Shown here: in pieces, positions 50,267-62,619 of the stretch
Layout: each line of letters begins with the position of its first letter
Position numbering within the stretch: position 1 is the first letter of the stretch
Assembly (NCBI GenBank): GCA_944474755.1
Contig: OX104113.1
Span: 20,585,563-20,649,562, forward strand
Direction: 5' to 3'
DNA: 64,000 nucleotides
Source: Limnoperna fortunei
Lineage: Eukaryota; Mollusca; Bivalvia; Mytilida; Modiolidae
Notes under the pieces: generated by a model
The model's input: only the letters and a program-made list of their open reading frames with translations
Database searches by the model: none
What the model was told of the DNA's origin: nothing
Position numbers and translations under genes: made by a program

Positions 50267-51235
50267 TTTTGTCTCGCCTGCGACGAAAGTCGCTGGAGGC
50301 GAGACATATGTATGGGAATCCGGCAGCGGCGTAAACACTTGACATCTTGCTTCATATCTTTGTAAGCCCAAGCCCTAGGTCCATCAAATTTGGTCCAGAG
50401 GTAGCTTATGATGAGTACTTGCCAGTCAGTCACCTGTCACTTGACCTTGACCTCAATTTCACGGTCCAGCGACTACGTTAAAGTTTTTGGGTTACGACAG
50501 TTCCTCTGTATCTACGCATGGTAGGATGACAATATTAGGTGTATAGGTTGCTGATGACTAGTACATGACTGTCTGGTAGGTGTCACCTGACCTTGACCTC
50601 AATTTCACGGTCCAGCGACTACGTTAAAGTTTTTGGGTTACGACAGTTCCTCTGTAACTACGCATGGTAGGATGACAATATTTGGTGTATAGGTTGCTGA
50701 TGACTAGTACATGACTGTCTAGTAGGTGTCACCTGACCTTGACCTCAATTTCACTGTCCAGCGACTACGTTAAAGTTTTTGGGTTACGACAGTTCCTCTG
50801 TAACTACACATGGTAGGATGACAATATTTGGTATATAGGTTGCTGATGAATAGTACATGACTGTCTGGTAGGTGCCATTTGACCTTGACCTCAATTTCAC
50901 GGTCCAGTGACTACGTTAAAGTTTTTAGGTTACTGCTGTTCCCCTGTAACCAAGCATGGTAGGATGACAATATTTGGTATATAGGTTGCTGATGAATAGT
51001 AAATGATTGTCTGGTAGGTGTCACCTGACCTTGACCTCAATTTAACAGTTCAGCGACTACGTTAAAGTTTTTGTATTAGGACAGTTCCTCTGTAACTATG
51101 CATAGTATGGTGACAATAAATGGTATACAGGCCGCTGCTCATAATTAATGCTATTTACGTAATGCTTATGACGAAATTTATTTTCGTTACTGATGCGGAA
51201 TTCAGGCGAGACGTTTTTCTGTGTCCACACTTGTT
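50267..51235 (+). mobile_element. Family A HINE-like element (copy A4)
   Basis: 5' hairpin from 50271, a short CGG stretch, five 146-bp units that diverge toward the 3' side (50885 and 51029 units most changed), 3' subterminal repeat TTCAGGCGAGAC and CACACTTGTT. Plus orientation. Confidence 0.85.
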
Positions 51236-51309
51236 TTATGATAATTTTGTGAGTGAGTGGACCTCATTCATTCATCATTCATCAATGAATTACAAAAATA
51301 TGCGTTTAA

Positions 51310-52525
51310 TTCATGGTCTGGAAATGGTAAGAAAGGTTTACAAAAAGACAAACGATGCCATGACAATCCTGATCTGCAATTTATACTAAGGAAAACTTAC
51401 CAATTGAAAAATTCCAGTCTATCAGCAAGTTAAGTAAACTTAATGGTGCACCCATCACTGCAACAAAGTACCAAGAACACACAGCCTGTTCCGTGTTCAT
51501 TGGCATCGTCTCCTCCCAGATAGAAAAGAGTGTCATCAAAGATGCCAAAGCCTTTCCAGCCTTTGGTATCATGATTGATGAGTCCACTGACCTATCGACA
51601 CAGAAACGCATTATCCTGTACATAATTTACCTGAAAGAAACTTTGTGAAGCTTATCAACTTGACTGCCAACTCCTGACTTCAAACTCAACGACATCAACC
51701 TAAAGGAAGATTTATGGTATGGGTTGAATGGTGCTGCAGTTATGATTGGCAAACACACTGGAGTTTCACAACTGTTAAAAGAGTACAGCCCCAGTCTGAC
51801 TGAGTTTCATTGTGTTGCCCATCGATTTGCTTTAGCCTGTACAGATTTAGCCAAGACCATCCCTGAAATCAAGTTTTCCGAAAACATCATCAGTACCATT
51901 TACACCTACGTCTAGAGATCACTAACGAACCTAGCAGAACTACAATCATGGCAGACAATTTTAGATGACCCACAGCTCAACCCATTTGGCGTACATAAAG
52001 TCCGCTGGTTGTCAATGGGCAACACTTTAGACACCCTGAGACATACACTTTTTTCTGTAGTCTGTATGGTATCAGACCAAGACGACATTGATATGGTAGC
52101 CACTTCCATCCTACATGATGAACATCACGTCTCTACATTAAAGTTCCTGTTCCTTCTTCACTCCCGTCCTGAATATAGCTGAAATACTGCTCGCTGGACG
52201 TAAAGCAGACATCCAATCGATCAATCAATCCTACTTCACTCCCTCAGCGACATATTTGCCCAGCTCAAAATACTTAGCAAGACACTACAACAGAGAAATC
52301 TTTCCTACAGTAAAATCCAGCTTCACATAGATGCTTTCATAGTGTCCTATTCATCGATGTAACTGACTGAAAACCCATCTTATGGCACCAACCTCCAGCA
52401 GTTCCTTGCAACAACGTACAGACACAGTCAGTTTGGAGGAAATAACTGCCATTGACAAGAGATCAATTTTACGATTTGTAGAGAAGAGTATTACTGAAAA
52501 CATAAGAAGACAGAACAACAAATAA
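51310..52525 (+). pseudogene. hAT-superfamily transposase-derived pseudogene
   Basis: Broken frames read in order: EKFQSISKLSKLNG, FIGIVSSQIEKSVIKDAKAF, GIMIDESTDLSTQKRIILY (the DEST box), GLNGAAVMIGKHTGVSQLLK, HCVAHRFALACTDLAKTIPE, FGVHKVRWLSMGNTLDTLRH (RWLS), then LSDIFAQLKILSKTLQQRN. This order fits C17orf113/ZNF862-type hAT proteins as I recall them. Frameshifts near 51390 and 51650, stops, and a small SINE insertion make it inactive. Confidence 0.8.
52156..52243 (+). mobile_element. 68-bp truncated SINE copy with 10-bp target duplication
   Basis: CTTCACTCCC occurs at 52156-52165 and 52234-52243. Between them lies only the last ~60 bases of the SINE found at 47790-48196 (GTCCTGAATATAGCTGAAAT to ATCAATCAATC). 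Removing the insert and one duplicate rejoins the hAT frame HS-LSDIFAQ. Confidence 0.85.
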
Positions 52526-54472
52526 TATTTTCTTGAATTTCTATACTAATGTTCTTTATTGTACTGCAGTTTATATTTAACGTCATGTGTGACGTCATAG
52601 CATTTCAAACACAATGTAAACCTAGCTAGACATTCTTTCTTTAATACAAACAGAAAAACAAAAGTTGCCATTGTTCGATGGATTTATCAGTGGAAATGGA
52701 AGGAGCAGTGCTGAAACACGAAGTTGGTTACAAAGCAGTGCATCTTGCTCATCTTGTTGATTTGTTGTGACTGAGAAAATACCCTATTGCATGAATGGAA
52801 ATAATTTGTTAATTGAGATTAATAGAAATGCAAATTTACAAGTCTCGTTTATATATGCCATAACACTCGCATTTCGTCCACACTTGAATTCGTCTATTTC
52901 TCTTCATTCAGCAGTGTGAACAATGAATCAAGCCAAGTGTAATGTTATAATATTTTCTCTAAACAATTCCATAATTATAATATACAGCTGCTTCAACTAA
53001 ATAACTTTCTGTTAAAGCCATGCATAACTCAAAATATTTTTATCACCAAAATTCTAGTGTACTGGCTAAATTTATTGTCTGAAGCGTACACGACACATGG
53101 CCACCATATTTGTTTACGTTTAGCAACAAAAAGTAGTTCCCCAACTACATGAAAGTATGAATGAATCAGCGAATTACTGGTTTAATGCCTTTTGACCCAT
53201 AAAAAAGGCTATAAACGTAAATGAATGTAAGATTAGAATTATTGCATGTCAGACCTTGGTTTCACTTTTGATAAAAATACATTTAGAAGGCTGGATTTAA
53301 ACATGGTATAATATTTGTGTTATTCAATAAAATTTATAGAAATTATTTTACAACATATTTAAATAAAAATTTTTCCTTGATAGGATCGTAAATAAACTGA
53401 CATTGCATGCTCATTGTTTAACTAAGTTATGTAGGAACAATTGTGGTATATAATATAATACACAAGTCGGGGCAAATGAAGCATTAACAATGGAATTTTA
53501 AGAGTGTGAATATGATTCATGTCAAGTGACATTTCACTTTTACTGATGTGGGCATTGTTCCTGTCAGAATGTTGATGGAATAATCTATATATAATTCAAG
53601 GGTTTAGGAATATGATATAATATATACACAACAGTTGTTGACTCATTTCAAATATTTAGTAACAGTTTTTTCTGATAAAACAAACAAATGTATCACCATA
53701 CTGTATAAACTTCTACTACATTGATTTTAATGTTCAAGTACATGACTGACTAGGTTGCACATAGTGTATAGTGGCTTATACAGGTAGTATAATGAATGTA
53801 CATGTAGGGCAGATAGAGAAAGTATAGTATCTGTTTTGTGAATTAACTCCTACAGTTTTTAACCCAATTGGTGTAATGGATCTATATTTGTTGAACATTT
53901 AGAGGGGGGTTGGTTACAGATTGTGAACCTAGTCATTTTAAGCAACAATCTTAAACAACCGCACCTACATGTATATTTTGTGTGATTAGATACTTCTAAC
54001 TTATAGTTTGTTGTTAATAGTTTGTTGTCTTTGCAGTGCATTTTAGTAGCATTCTTGAAACAGGGTACATACATGTACATTTTAGGAGTACTCAACACCT
54101 ACAGTTTTAAACCTGGATTATCAGATTTTCTTGATGCATTCAATTGAGCATGTAAACCTTCTGTTACTGGAACATTTTAAAAAGTTTTGCATAATTTCCA
54201 GTTGCTGTAAATATTTTTTTTCCCCAAGTGCATTTGAAGTCTAAGTATAAAATAAGTTTGCATGTTGCAGACAGTAACAGTATGTTCAATTTTTTAGTAC
54301 CATACATACATATATTGAACTTTTTAAGGTGACGGTTGCAATACATTGAAGCCATTTGATTAAAAGTCCATAATTGTTTTTTGTCTACAATGTTCAAGAT
54401 GTACCACCACGGTACTTATGAAGTAATACAACCCCCAGATTTGATTGATTTGATTTTCTTTTTCTTTTATAG
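52526..54472. other. LPGAT1 upstream region; non-coding exon expected but not located
   Basis: AT-rich sequence between the hAT relic and the first LPGAT1 coding exon. That exon begins at a splice acceptor (TTTCTTTTATAG), so at least one 5' UTR exon should lie here or farther left. The stretch around 52900-53150 is a candidate only because it is less AT-rich and holds ACATGGCCACCATATTTG. No promoter motif is clear. Confidence 0.35.
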
Positions 54473-54473
54473 G

Positions 54474-57400
54474 ATGATGGAGTTCAAACAGCTATTTCCA
54501 TACCTACGTTATGTGATACGCATAATTTTTGTCACCATCGGTAATCTTCTGGGTATTCCAGCATACATTGTATGGAGTTTTCTGTTGTATCCTATACGGA
54601 TATATTGCCCAGAAGTCTATTGGACACATGTAGAACCACCTTTGTTTAAAGCTCTTCTTGGAATAGTGTCAAGTTGGTTGAATTCAGGAGGTTACAAAAG
54701 TATGTAATATGGTGACAGGCAAAAGATAATCATGTTTTGTGTATTTTTATATAAAGTTTTGTTTTAAACTTGAATTATTTTTTTTTAAATTGCGTTCAGC
54801 ATTTGCATTTCAGCATGCTTAATATACCAGTAAATGTTAAATCAATATTTACCTGGGAGACAGCTGATTTTCTTATTACTTCCTATTGTTTGTTTGAATG
54901 GTGTTTTACATCATTTTTTTTACATTTTTTAGCTATTGCCATCACTTGGCGTCCGTCGTCGTCGTCGTCGTTAACTTTTCTTCAAAAATCTTCTCCTCCA
55001 AAACCACTGAAGGGATTGCTTTGAAAGTTTGCACAGATCATCAGTAAAATGTCCTCTACCAAGTTTGCTCAAATCATGGCCTCAGACCAACCAACATGGC
55101 CGCCATGGCTAAAAATAGAACAGGGGGGTCAAAATACAGTTTTTTGCTTATAGTTCAAAAAGTATAACAGATATAGGAAAACCGAACAGACCTTCCTTCT
55201 TCAGCATCTAAAGCTCTACAAAACACTCCATTGGGTCAAAGTTGTATGATGACTCCTTGTAGGAGTTATTGCCCTTTAATTGTCAAAATTGATGATTTTT
55301 GGCATTTTTGCCTCAAAATCTTGAAAATTATTAGAACTAGAGAAAAAGTTAGCATTGCTTAATTGTTCTGCTCTATGAGGGCTACAAAAATGACTTAAGG
55401 GTCAAGATTGTCTGATTAACCGTTTAAGAGTTATTCCCCTTGAACTGTTTTTTTTAATTTGTTTTAATTGATTTTTTAAAATATTCTCCTCTGAAACAAC
55501 TGAAAGTACTGCTTTGAAACTTTGTACACATCATCCGTCCAATGTCCTCAACCAAGTTTGCACCAACCATGGCTGCAGATTAACCAACATGGCCACCATT
55601 GCTAAAAATAGGACGGTGGGGGGGGGGGGGTAAAATACAGTTTTTGGCTTATATTTAAAAAAGTGTAACAGATACAGGAAAACCGAAGAGACATGCCTTC
55701 ATCTGCATCAAAAGCTCTACAAAACACTCCATTGGGTTGAAGTTGTATGATGACTCCTTATAGGAGTTATTGCCCTTTAATTGTCGAAATTGATTATTTT
55801 TGACATTTTTGCCTCAAAATCTTGAAAATTATTAGAACTAGAGAAAAAGTTAGCATTGCTTAATTGTTCTGCTCTATGAGGGCTACAAAAATGACTTTAG
55901 GGTCAAGATTGTCTGATGAACCGTTTAGGAATTATTCTCCTTGAAAATTTTTTTAATCAATTTTACTAGATTTTAAAAAATCTTCTCCTCTTTAACCAAT
56001 GAAAGGACTGCTTTGAAACATTGCACACATCATCTTTAGGACGTCCTCTACCACCTGACTACCTATATAGCTACGTTGGCTTTAAATAGAAAAAATGAAA
56101 AAAGGCGGGGGGGGGGGGGGGGGGGGTCGAGAGAGTTTTCGACTTATAGTTAAAAAAGTACAACAGGTACAGCAAATTTGAAGTGAACTTCCCTTCTCCC
56201 TCTAAGCATCAAAAGCTCCTCCTTATAGGAGTTATTTCCCTTAAAAGGTCGAAATTAATGATTTTTGCAGAAGTGTTGGGCAATTCCTTATAGCAAAGAA
56301 AAGCTGGATAAAAAAGGGTTGTTTGGTTTCAGGTTCAGGTGAGCGATACAGGCTCCTGGGAGCCTCTGGTTTTTTCTAGCCATATCAGGAAGGAGGCAGA
56401 GTACCAGGTGAAAACCCAATGGGTTGAATGTTATTATAAGAGGTTGATTATTGATCTCTTGATGTTTCAAACCAAGTGTTTACAATATGTACACAACACT
56501 GGTCAGAAGATGATATTTTAGTGATCTACTTGGTTCTGTCAGAGGTGTCCAAGTATGGCATCCCTGTAAATAACAAAGTAGATGTAAGAAATAACTGGCA
56601 CAACACATTTAATTATAAGTAATCTTATAAGCAGTGAAAAAAAAATTTAAATTGCACAATTGAGTCATAACAGTTAAAACATATACATGTATTAGTACAT
56701 TAAATATTAATTAACTTGAAAAACTTAGTTGTTTAAAAGTTTAAAAATATATATTTATTTTTACAGTTATGGAGTCAGGTGATGATTTAAACTCCATTTT
56801 GACTGATGAAGCTTTAGTTCTTGTAAACCATCAGTCTACATCAGATGTACCATTTATAATGACCAGTTTGCATTCTAAAGGCATGGCAGGTGGATGTATA
56901 ACTTGGGTTATGGACTATATATTCAAGTTTACTAATTTTGGATGGGTGTCAGTTTTCCATGGAGATTTCTTTATTGTTCAGGTATTTAATCATAAAGTAA
57001 AACAATTTTGAGTGTTTTATCAATGCCAACGTTATTAGGTTTCTGGGGCAGAATGTTTTGCCCTCAGCCACTTCATCAAAATAAAAACATAGCAATAGTT
57101 ATTGTCAACTTCACATTTTTTTTACTGAAATTCGAGGGTTTTCACAATATAGCAAAGAAATAGTTTTCAAACTAAGTGAAGTAGATGGGAAACTTAGACT
57201 GCATATTTCATCGGACTATCAGTTGACACTATATATTAAGCAATGTATGATTTATACAAACAATTAACTGGATGGTCTAGATAATGTTGTACATTAAAAT
57301 CATTATAAACAAATTTATATGAACAACATTTAATATAGTCCTAAAAAAATGTACCATTTCCAAAATAAACTTGCCTCTTAATCTTTCTTTAAATGCTGCT

Positions 57401-60400
57401 AAAATCATAGTTAAATTTGTGATTTGTGATTTATTTATTATTCATTATTAAAGATTTCCATTAATCCTAAACTGTATGCTGGAATAATTTTATCTGATTA
57501 ATTATATATTTTTAAAATGATTTGCCTAATTCTTTACAGTTTAAGATGCAGATTGGTTTTTTTTTGTACGTCATTAAATTTTCTGTTATAGTATTTAATT
57601 GTGACGCGAGAAATATGTAAACACATATTTTTTTTAAAGAGAGTTTGTATATTTTTCCGATCAACTGAAATAATGTACATATTCCATTTTTTGGGTACAT
57701 ACCATTTTTTGGGTACATCTGAGAGGTTTTCACGCTAAGATTTTACAGTACAAATATTACATTAGGATTTTGGATGTACTGCCATTTTTTAAACTGTGAA
57801 TTATTTTACAGGTAAGGTAAAAAATTCACACCCTTCAACAAACCTCTTAATTAGAATATTGGCTGTGTGATTGTAGTGAAATATGCAAAAAAATATGAGT
57901 AGGAAGGCATGTTTGTTCCTAAAACTTCTTCATTAAATGATGACATGTCTGTGTAATAGAATAATTGCAAAAATCTTTATAATGATAAATATCTACTATA
58001 ATGAACCAGAAGTGACAAGTTGTTAATTTTTTTACCTCAAGTTTGGAACAAAACTACCAGGTAGTATTTTAGCCCAGTTATCAAAGTAATTATTTCTGAA
58101 CCTCATGCATATTGTTCAACTCTGGTTTTCATTTGTCCCATTTAACTCAATGTTTTTCCACATATTTTTTAGTTCATTTTACTAAATTCCGGGATAATAT
58201 ACATGTATACAGTAAGTTGTATGCTCTTTTAACAAGTCGAAATTTATTATTGTTAACTGAACATTTTTTTACTGTCAGTAAAATTTGTTAAATAATTCTT
58301 TAGGGAAAAGATGGAAGAGATGAACAGTTAGTTAAACTAAAACAACATTTATACAACTCTTATCTTCCAACTGGTAAAAAGTGGATGGTTGTGTTTCCTG
58401 AAGGAGGGTTTCTATATAAAAGGAAAATTAGTAGCCAAAGGTAAAAAAAACAAGTAAATTTTCATTGCTTTTGGAACTATTGTTTTATTTGCAATCAAAT
58501 TAACATTAAAAATTTCACTTGCTCCCTTTTTGTTACAGATGTTTTTCTGTGGTTCTGAGCTCGCTTGGTCTATACAAATACAAATATAATAATGTTTCAC
58601 ATTGTTACAAGGGAGATGGAATTATTGTTGGATTTTTCAGGTTGTTGTGTTTGCTATGACTTGTAACAAATGGTAATTGAAATTACAATACTGCAAATAA
58701 TAGTGGTCTGTATATATCCTTGTCAAAAACTTAATGTGTCTGTTATAAAACCAGTACAATCTTTGAAGCAAAAACAAAACACAAATGGATACGGCTTTTT
58801 AGCTCACCTGACCCGAAGGGTCATGTGAGCTATTGCCGTCAATTGGCGTCCGTCGTCCGTCTGTCGTCCGCCCTCCGTTGTCTGTCCGTTCAACTTTTCA
58901 AAAATCTTCTTCTCTGAAACCACTTGACAGAATGCAACCAAACTTGGTATGGTTGTTGCTTAGCATGTCCTTTACCAAACTATCATTTGGATTTTTGATT
59001 CGTAAAAAAACATGGTCGCCATGGCTAAAAATAGAACAGGGGGGTCAAAATACAGTTTTTGGCTTATAGTTCAAAAAGTATAACAGATACAGGAAAAACG
59101 AATTGACCTTCCTTCTTCAGCATCAAAAGCTCTACAAATCACTTTATTGGGTCAAAGTCGTATGACGACTCCTTGTAGGAGTTATTGCACTTTAATTGTC
59201 GAAATTGATGATTTCTGCCATTTTTGCCTCAAAATCTTGAAAATTATTAAAGCTAGAGAAAAAGTTAGCATTGTTTAATTGTTCTGCTCTATGAGAGCTA
59301 CAAAAATGTCCTTAGGGTCAAGATTGTCTGATAAACCGTTTAAGAGTTATTCCACTTGAACTGTTTTTTTTAATCGGTTTTAATTGGATTTTTTAAAATC
59401 TTCTCCTCTGAAACCACTGAAAGTACTGCTTTGAAACTTTGTACACATTATCCGTCAAATGTCTTCAACCAAGTTTGCACAAACCATGGCCGCAGATTAA
59501 CCAACATGACTGACATGGCTAAAAATAGAACGGGGGGTGGGGGTGGGGGGCAAATACAATTTTTGGCTTATAGTTCAAAAAGTATTACAGATACAGGATA
59601 ACCGAAGAGACCTTCCTTCTTCAGCATCAAAAGCTCTACAAAACACTCCATTGGGTCAAAGTCATATGATGACTCCTTGTAGGAGTTATTGCCCTTTAAT
59701 TGTCGAAATTGATGATTTTTTGCCATTTTTGCCTCAAAATCTTGACAATTATTAGAACTAGAGAAAAAGTTAGCATTGTTTAATTGTTCTGCTCTATCAG
59801 AGCTACAAAAATGTCTTTAGGGTCAAGATTGTCTGATAAACCGTTTAAGATTTATTCCACTTGAACTGTTTTTTTTAATCGGTTTTAATTGATTTTTAAA
59901 AATCTTCTCCTCTGAAACCACTGAAAGTACTGCTTTGAAACTTTGTACACATTATCCGTCAAATGTCTTCAACCAAGTTTGCACAAACCATGGCCACAGA
60001 TTAACCAACATGGCTGCCATGGCTAAAAATAGAACCGTGTGGGGGGGGGGGTCAAAATACAGTTTTTGGCTTATAGTTCGAAAAGTATGACAGATACAGG
60101 AAAACTGAAGAGACCAGCCTTCATCAGCATCGAAAGCTCTACAAAACACTCCATTGTGTCGAAGTTGTATGATGACTCCTTGTAGGAGTTATTGCCCTTT
60201 AATTGTCGAAATTGATTATTTTTGCTATTTTTGCCACAAAATCTTGAACATTTTTTGAACTGGAGAAAAAGTTAGCATTGCTTAATTATTCTGCTCTATG
60301 AGGGCTACAAAAATGACTTTAGGGTCAAGATTGCCTGATTAACCGTTTAGGAATTATTCTCTTAGAACATTTTTTTAATGAATTTTAATTGATTATAAAA

Positions 60401-62619
60401 AATCTTCTCCTCTGACCAATGAAAGGACTGCTTTGAAACATTGCACACATCATCTTTAGGATGTCCTCTACCAAAATTGTGCAAATCATTAAAGCTGAAT
60501 ACCTACATAGCTATGTTCGTTTAAAATATAAAAGGGGGTGGGGGGTCAAGGGAGTTTTTGGCTGATAGTTAAAAAAGTATAACAGGTACAGCAAATTTCA
60601 AGTGAACCTCCCTCCTAAGCATCAAAAGCTCCTCCTTATAGGAGTTATTTCCCTTAAAAGGTCAAAATTAATGACTTTTTCAGAAGTGTTGGTCAATTCC
60701 TTATAGGAACGAAATGCTATATAAAAAAGGATTGTTTGGTTTCAGGTTCAGGTGAGCGATACAGGCTCCTGGGAGCCTCTAGTTCCTCTTTTTGTTGTTT
60801 AGTGCTTCATGTGGGCAAACAGGCTCTTGAGAACCTCCGATTGTTGTCTACATGAAGACATGTAAATCTATATCTATTTCAGTTACGGTACTACAAAATG
60901 TACTTTATTTTTCTGAGGACTTATCAAGAGTCCCATTTTTAGTAAGTAAGGAAAACTGTGGACATGTCAGTATTCATAGAGAAGGCAGAATTTTACTACG
61001 ATGTAAGTTTTAAGATTTGTCAGATCAACTTGCCAAAAAAAAAGCAAGGATATGAATCATAGAGTAGACAACTGATCTGTTCAGTGTTTCCTACCTATTG
61101 TTATACTGTTGTATGTAACTCCGGAGTTTTCCTGTTAGGTGGATTTTTGTCTCGCCTGCGACAAAAGTCGCTGGAGGCGAGACATATGTTTGGGAATCCG
61201 GCAGCGGCGGTGGCGGCGTAAACACTTGACATCTTGCTTCATATCTTTGTAAGCCCAAGCCCTAGGTCCATCAAATTTGGTCCAGAGGTAGCTTATGATG
61301 AGTACTTGCCAGTCAGTCACCTGTCACCTGACCTTGACCTCAATTTCACGGTCCAGTGACTACGTTAAAGTTTTTGGGTTACGACAGTTCCTCGGTAACT
61401 ACGCATGGTAGGATGACAATATTTGGTGTATAGGTTGCTGATGACTAGTACATGACTGTCTGGTAGGTGTCACCTGACCTTGACCTCAATTTCACGGTCC
61501 AGTGACTACGTTAAAGTTTTTGGGTTACGACAGTTCCTCTGTAACTACGAATGGTAGGATGACAATATTTGGTGTATAGGTTGCTGATGACTAGTACATG
61601 ACTGTCTGGTAGGTGTCACCTGACCTTGACCTCAATTTCACGGTCCAGTGACTACGTTAAAGTTTTTGGGTTACGACAGTTCCTCTGTAACTACCCATGG
61701 TAGGATGACAATATTTGGTGTATAGGTTGCTGATGACTAGTACATGACTGTCTGGTAGGTGTCACCTGACCTTGACCTCAATTTCACGGTCCAGCGACTA
61801 CGTTAAAGTTTTTGGGTTACGACAGTTCCTCTGTAACTACCCATGGTAGGATGACAATATTTGGTGTATAGGTTGCTGATGACTAGTACATGACTGTCTG
61901 GTAGGTGTCACCTGACCTTGACCTCAATTTCACGGTCCAGCGACTACGTTAAAGTTTTTGGGTTACGACAGTTCCTCTGTAACTATGCATGGTAGGATGA
62001 CAATATTTGGTGTATAGGTTGCTGATGACTATTACATGACTGTCTGGTAAGTGTCACCTGACCTTGACCTCAATTTCACCGTCCAGCGACTACGTTAAAG
62101 TTTTTGGGTTACGACAGTTCCTCTGTAACTACACATGGTAGGATGACAATATTTGGTGTATAGGTTGCTGATGAATAGTACATGACTGTCTGGTAGGTTC
62201 CACCTGACCTTGACCTCAATTTCACGGTCCAGCGACTACGTTAAAGTTTTTGGGTTACGGCTGTTCCCCTGTAACTATGCAGGGTATGGTGACAATATTT
62301 TGTATACAGGCTGCTGCTGATATTTAATGCTATTTACGTAATGCTTATGACGAAATTTATTTTCGTTACTGATGCGGAATGCAGGCGAGACGTTTTTCTG
62401 TGTCCACACTTGTTCAATTCTGTGAAAGATTAAATAATAAACTGTTATTAGATGTTTGTACTCACTACACATATTTGCCTAAAAATCTGTTATGTTTCAG
62501 ATATGCCAAGAAAAACAATTATCCAGTTTTAGAACATGTGACTTTGCCTAGAATTGGAGCTGTTAAAACTATTACAGACTCTTTATATCATGAAACACAG
62601 ACCAATGGATTCAGGAAAG
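54474..62619 (+). CDS. LPGAT1: LPGAT1-like lysophospholipid acyltransferase, 5' part of gene
   Basis: Four coding exons: 54473-54699 (ATG at 54474 just after the acceptor), 56767-56981, 58304-58440, 62501-62619; phases join without a break, giving about 232 residues, and the gene continues right of the window. Membrane acyltransferase of the PlsC/AGPAT type; human LPGAT1 acylates lysophospholipids at the ER. Seen here: hydrophobic N-terminal segment about residues 13-45, catalytic NHX4D motif NHQSTSD at 96-102, MDYIFKFTNFGWVSVFHGDF, the glycerophosphate-binding-type motif FPEGG at 178-182, AKKNN and VTLPR (206-210). These follow the order of human LPGAT1. The alternative upstream ATG at 54381 is in frame but lies before the acceptor and adds low-complexity residues, so I reject it. 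Introns contain repeats B4, B5 and A5. Confidence 0.94.
54928..56372 (+). mobile_element. Family B HINE-like element (copy B4), 5' hairpin lost
   Basis: Starts TTTTTTAGCTATTGCCATCA: relative to B2 exactly 27 bases are missing between two AGCT copies, which removes the 5' hairpin. The rest, including ~503-bp units, G-runs and the 3' end TCAGGTGAGCG, AGGCTCC/GGAGCCT and CTGGTT, is nearly identical to B2. In LPGAT1 intron 1, sense orientation. Confidence 0.82.
58796..60785 (+). mobile_element. Family B HINE-like element (copy B5)
   Basis: Intact 5' hairpin AGCTCACCTGACCC/GGGTCATGTGAGCT, GTCC-rich microsatellite, and units spaced 504 and 503 bp (GAGTTATTG at 59179, 59683, 60186) plus a shorter last unit. 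The 3' end TCAGGTGAGCG, AGGCTCC/GGAGCCT, CTAGTT is complete. In the LPGAT1 intron between exons 3 and 4, sense orientation. Longest family B copy in the window. Confidence 0.85.
61144..62414 (+). mobile_element. Family A HINE-like element (copy A5)
   Basis: Complete termini (GTCTCGCCTGCGAC from 61149; GCAGGCGAGACG and GTGTCCACACTTGTT at the end) and seven 146-bp units. It ends only about 85 bp before LPGAT1 exon 4, so it lies close to the polypyrimidine tract and branch-point region. Sense orientation. Confidence 0.88.

Noticed and set aside
54381..54473. Upstream in-frame start for LPGAT1-like protein
   Set aside because: The stretch is low complexity (LIFFFFY) and ends in a good splice acceptor TTTCTTTTATAG; the ATG just after it matches the expected protein start.
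58833..59069. 78-codon open frame beginning MPSIGVRRPSVVRPPLSV
   Set aside because: Lies wholly inside a family B repeat and translates its GTCC microsatellite.
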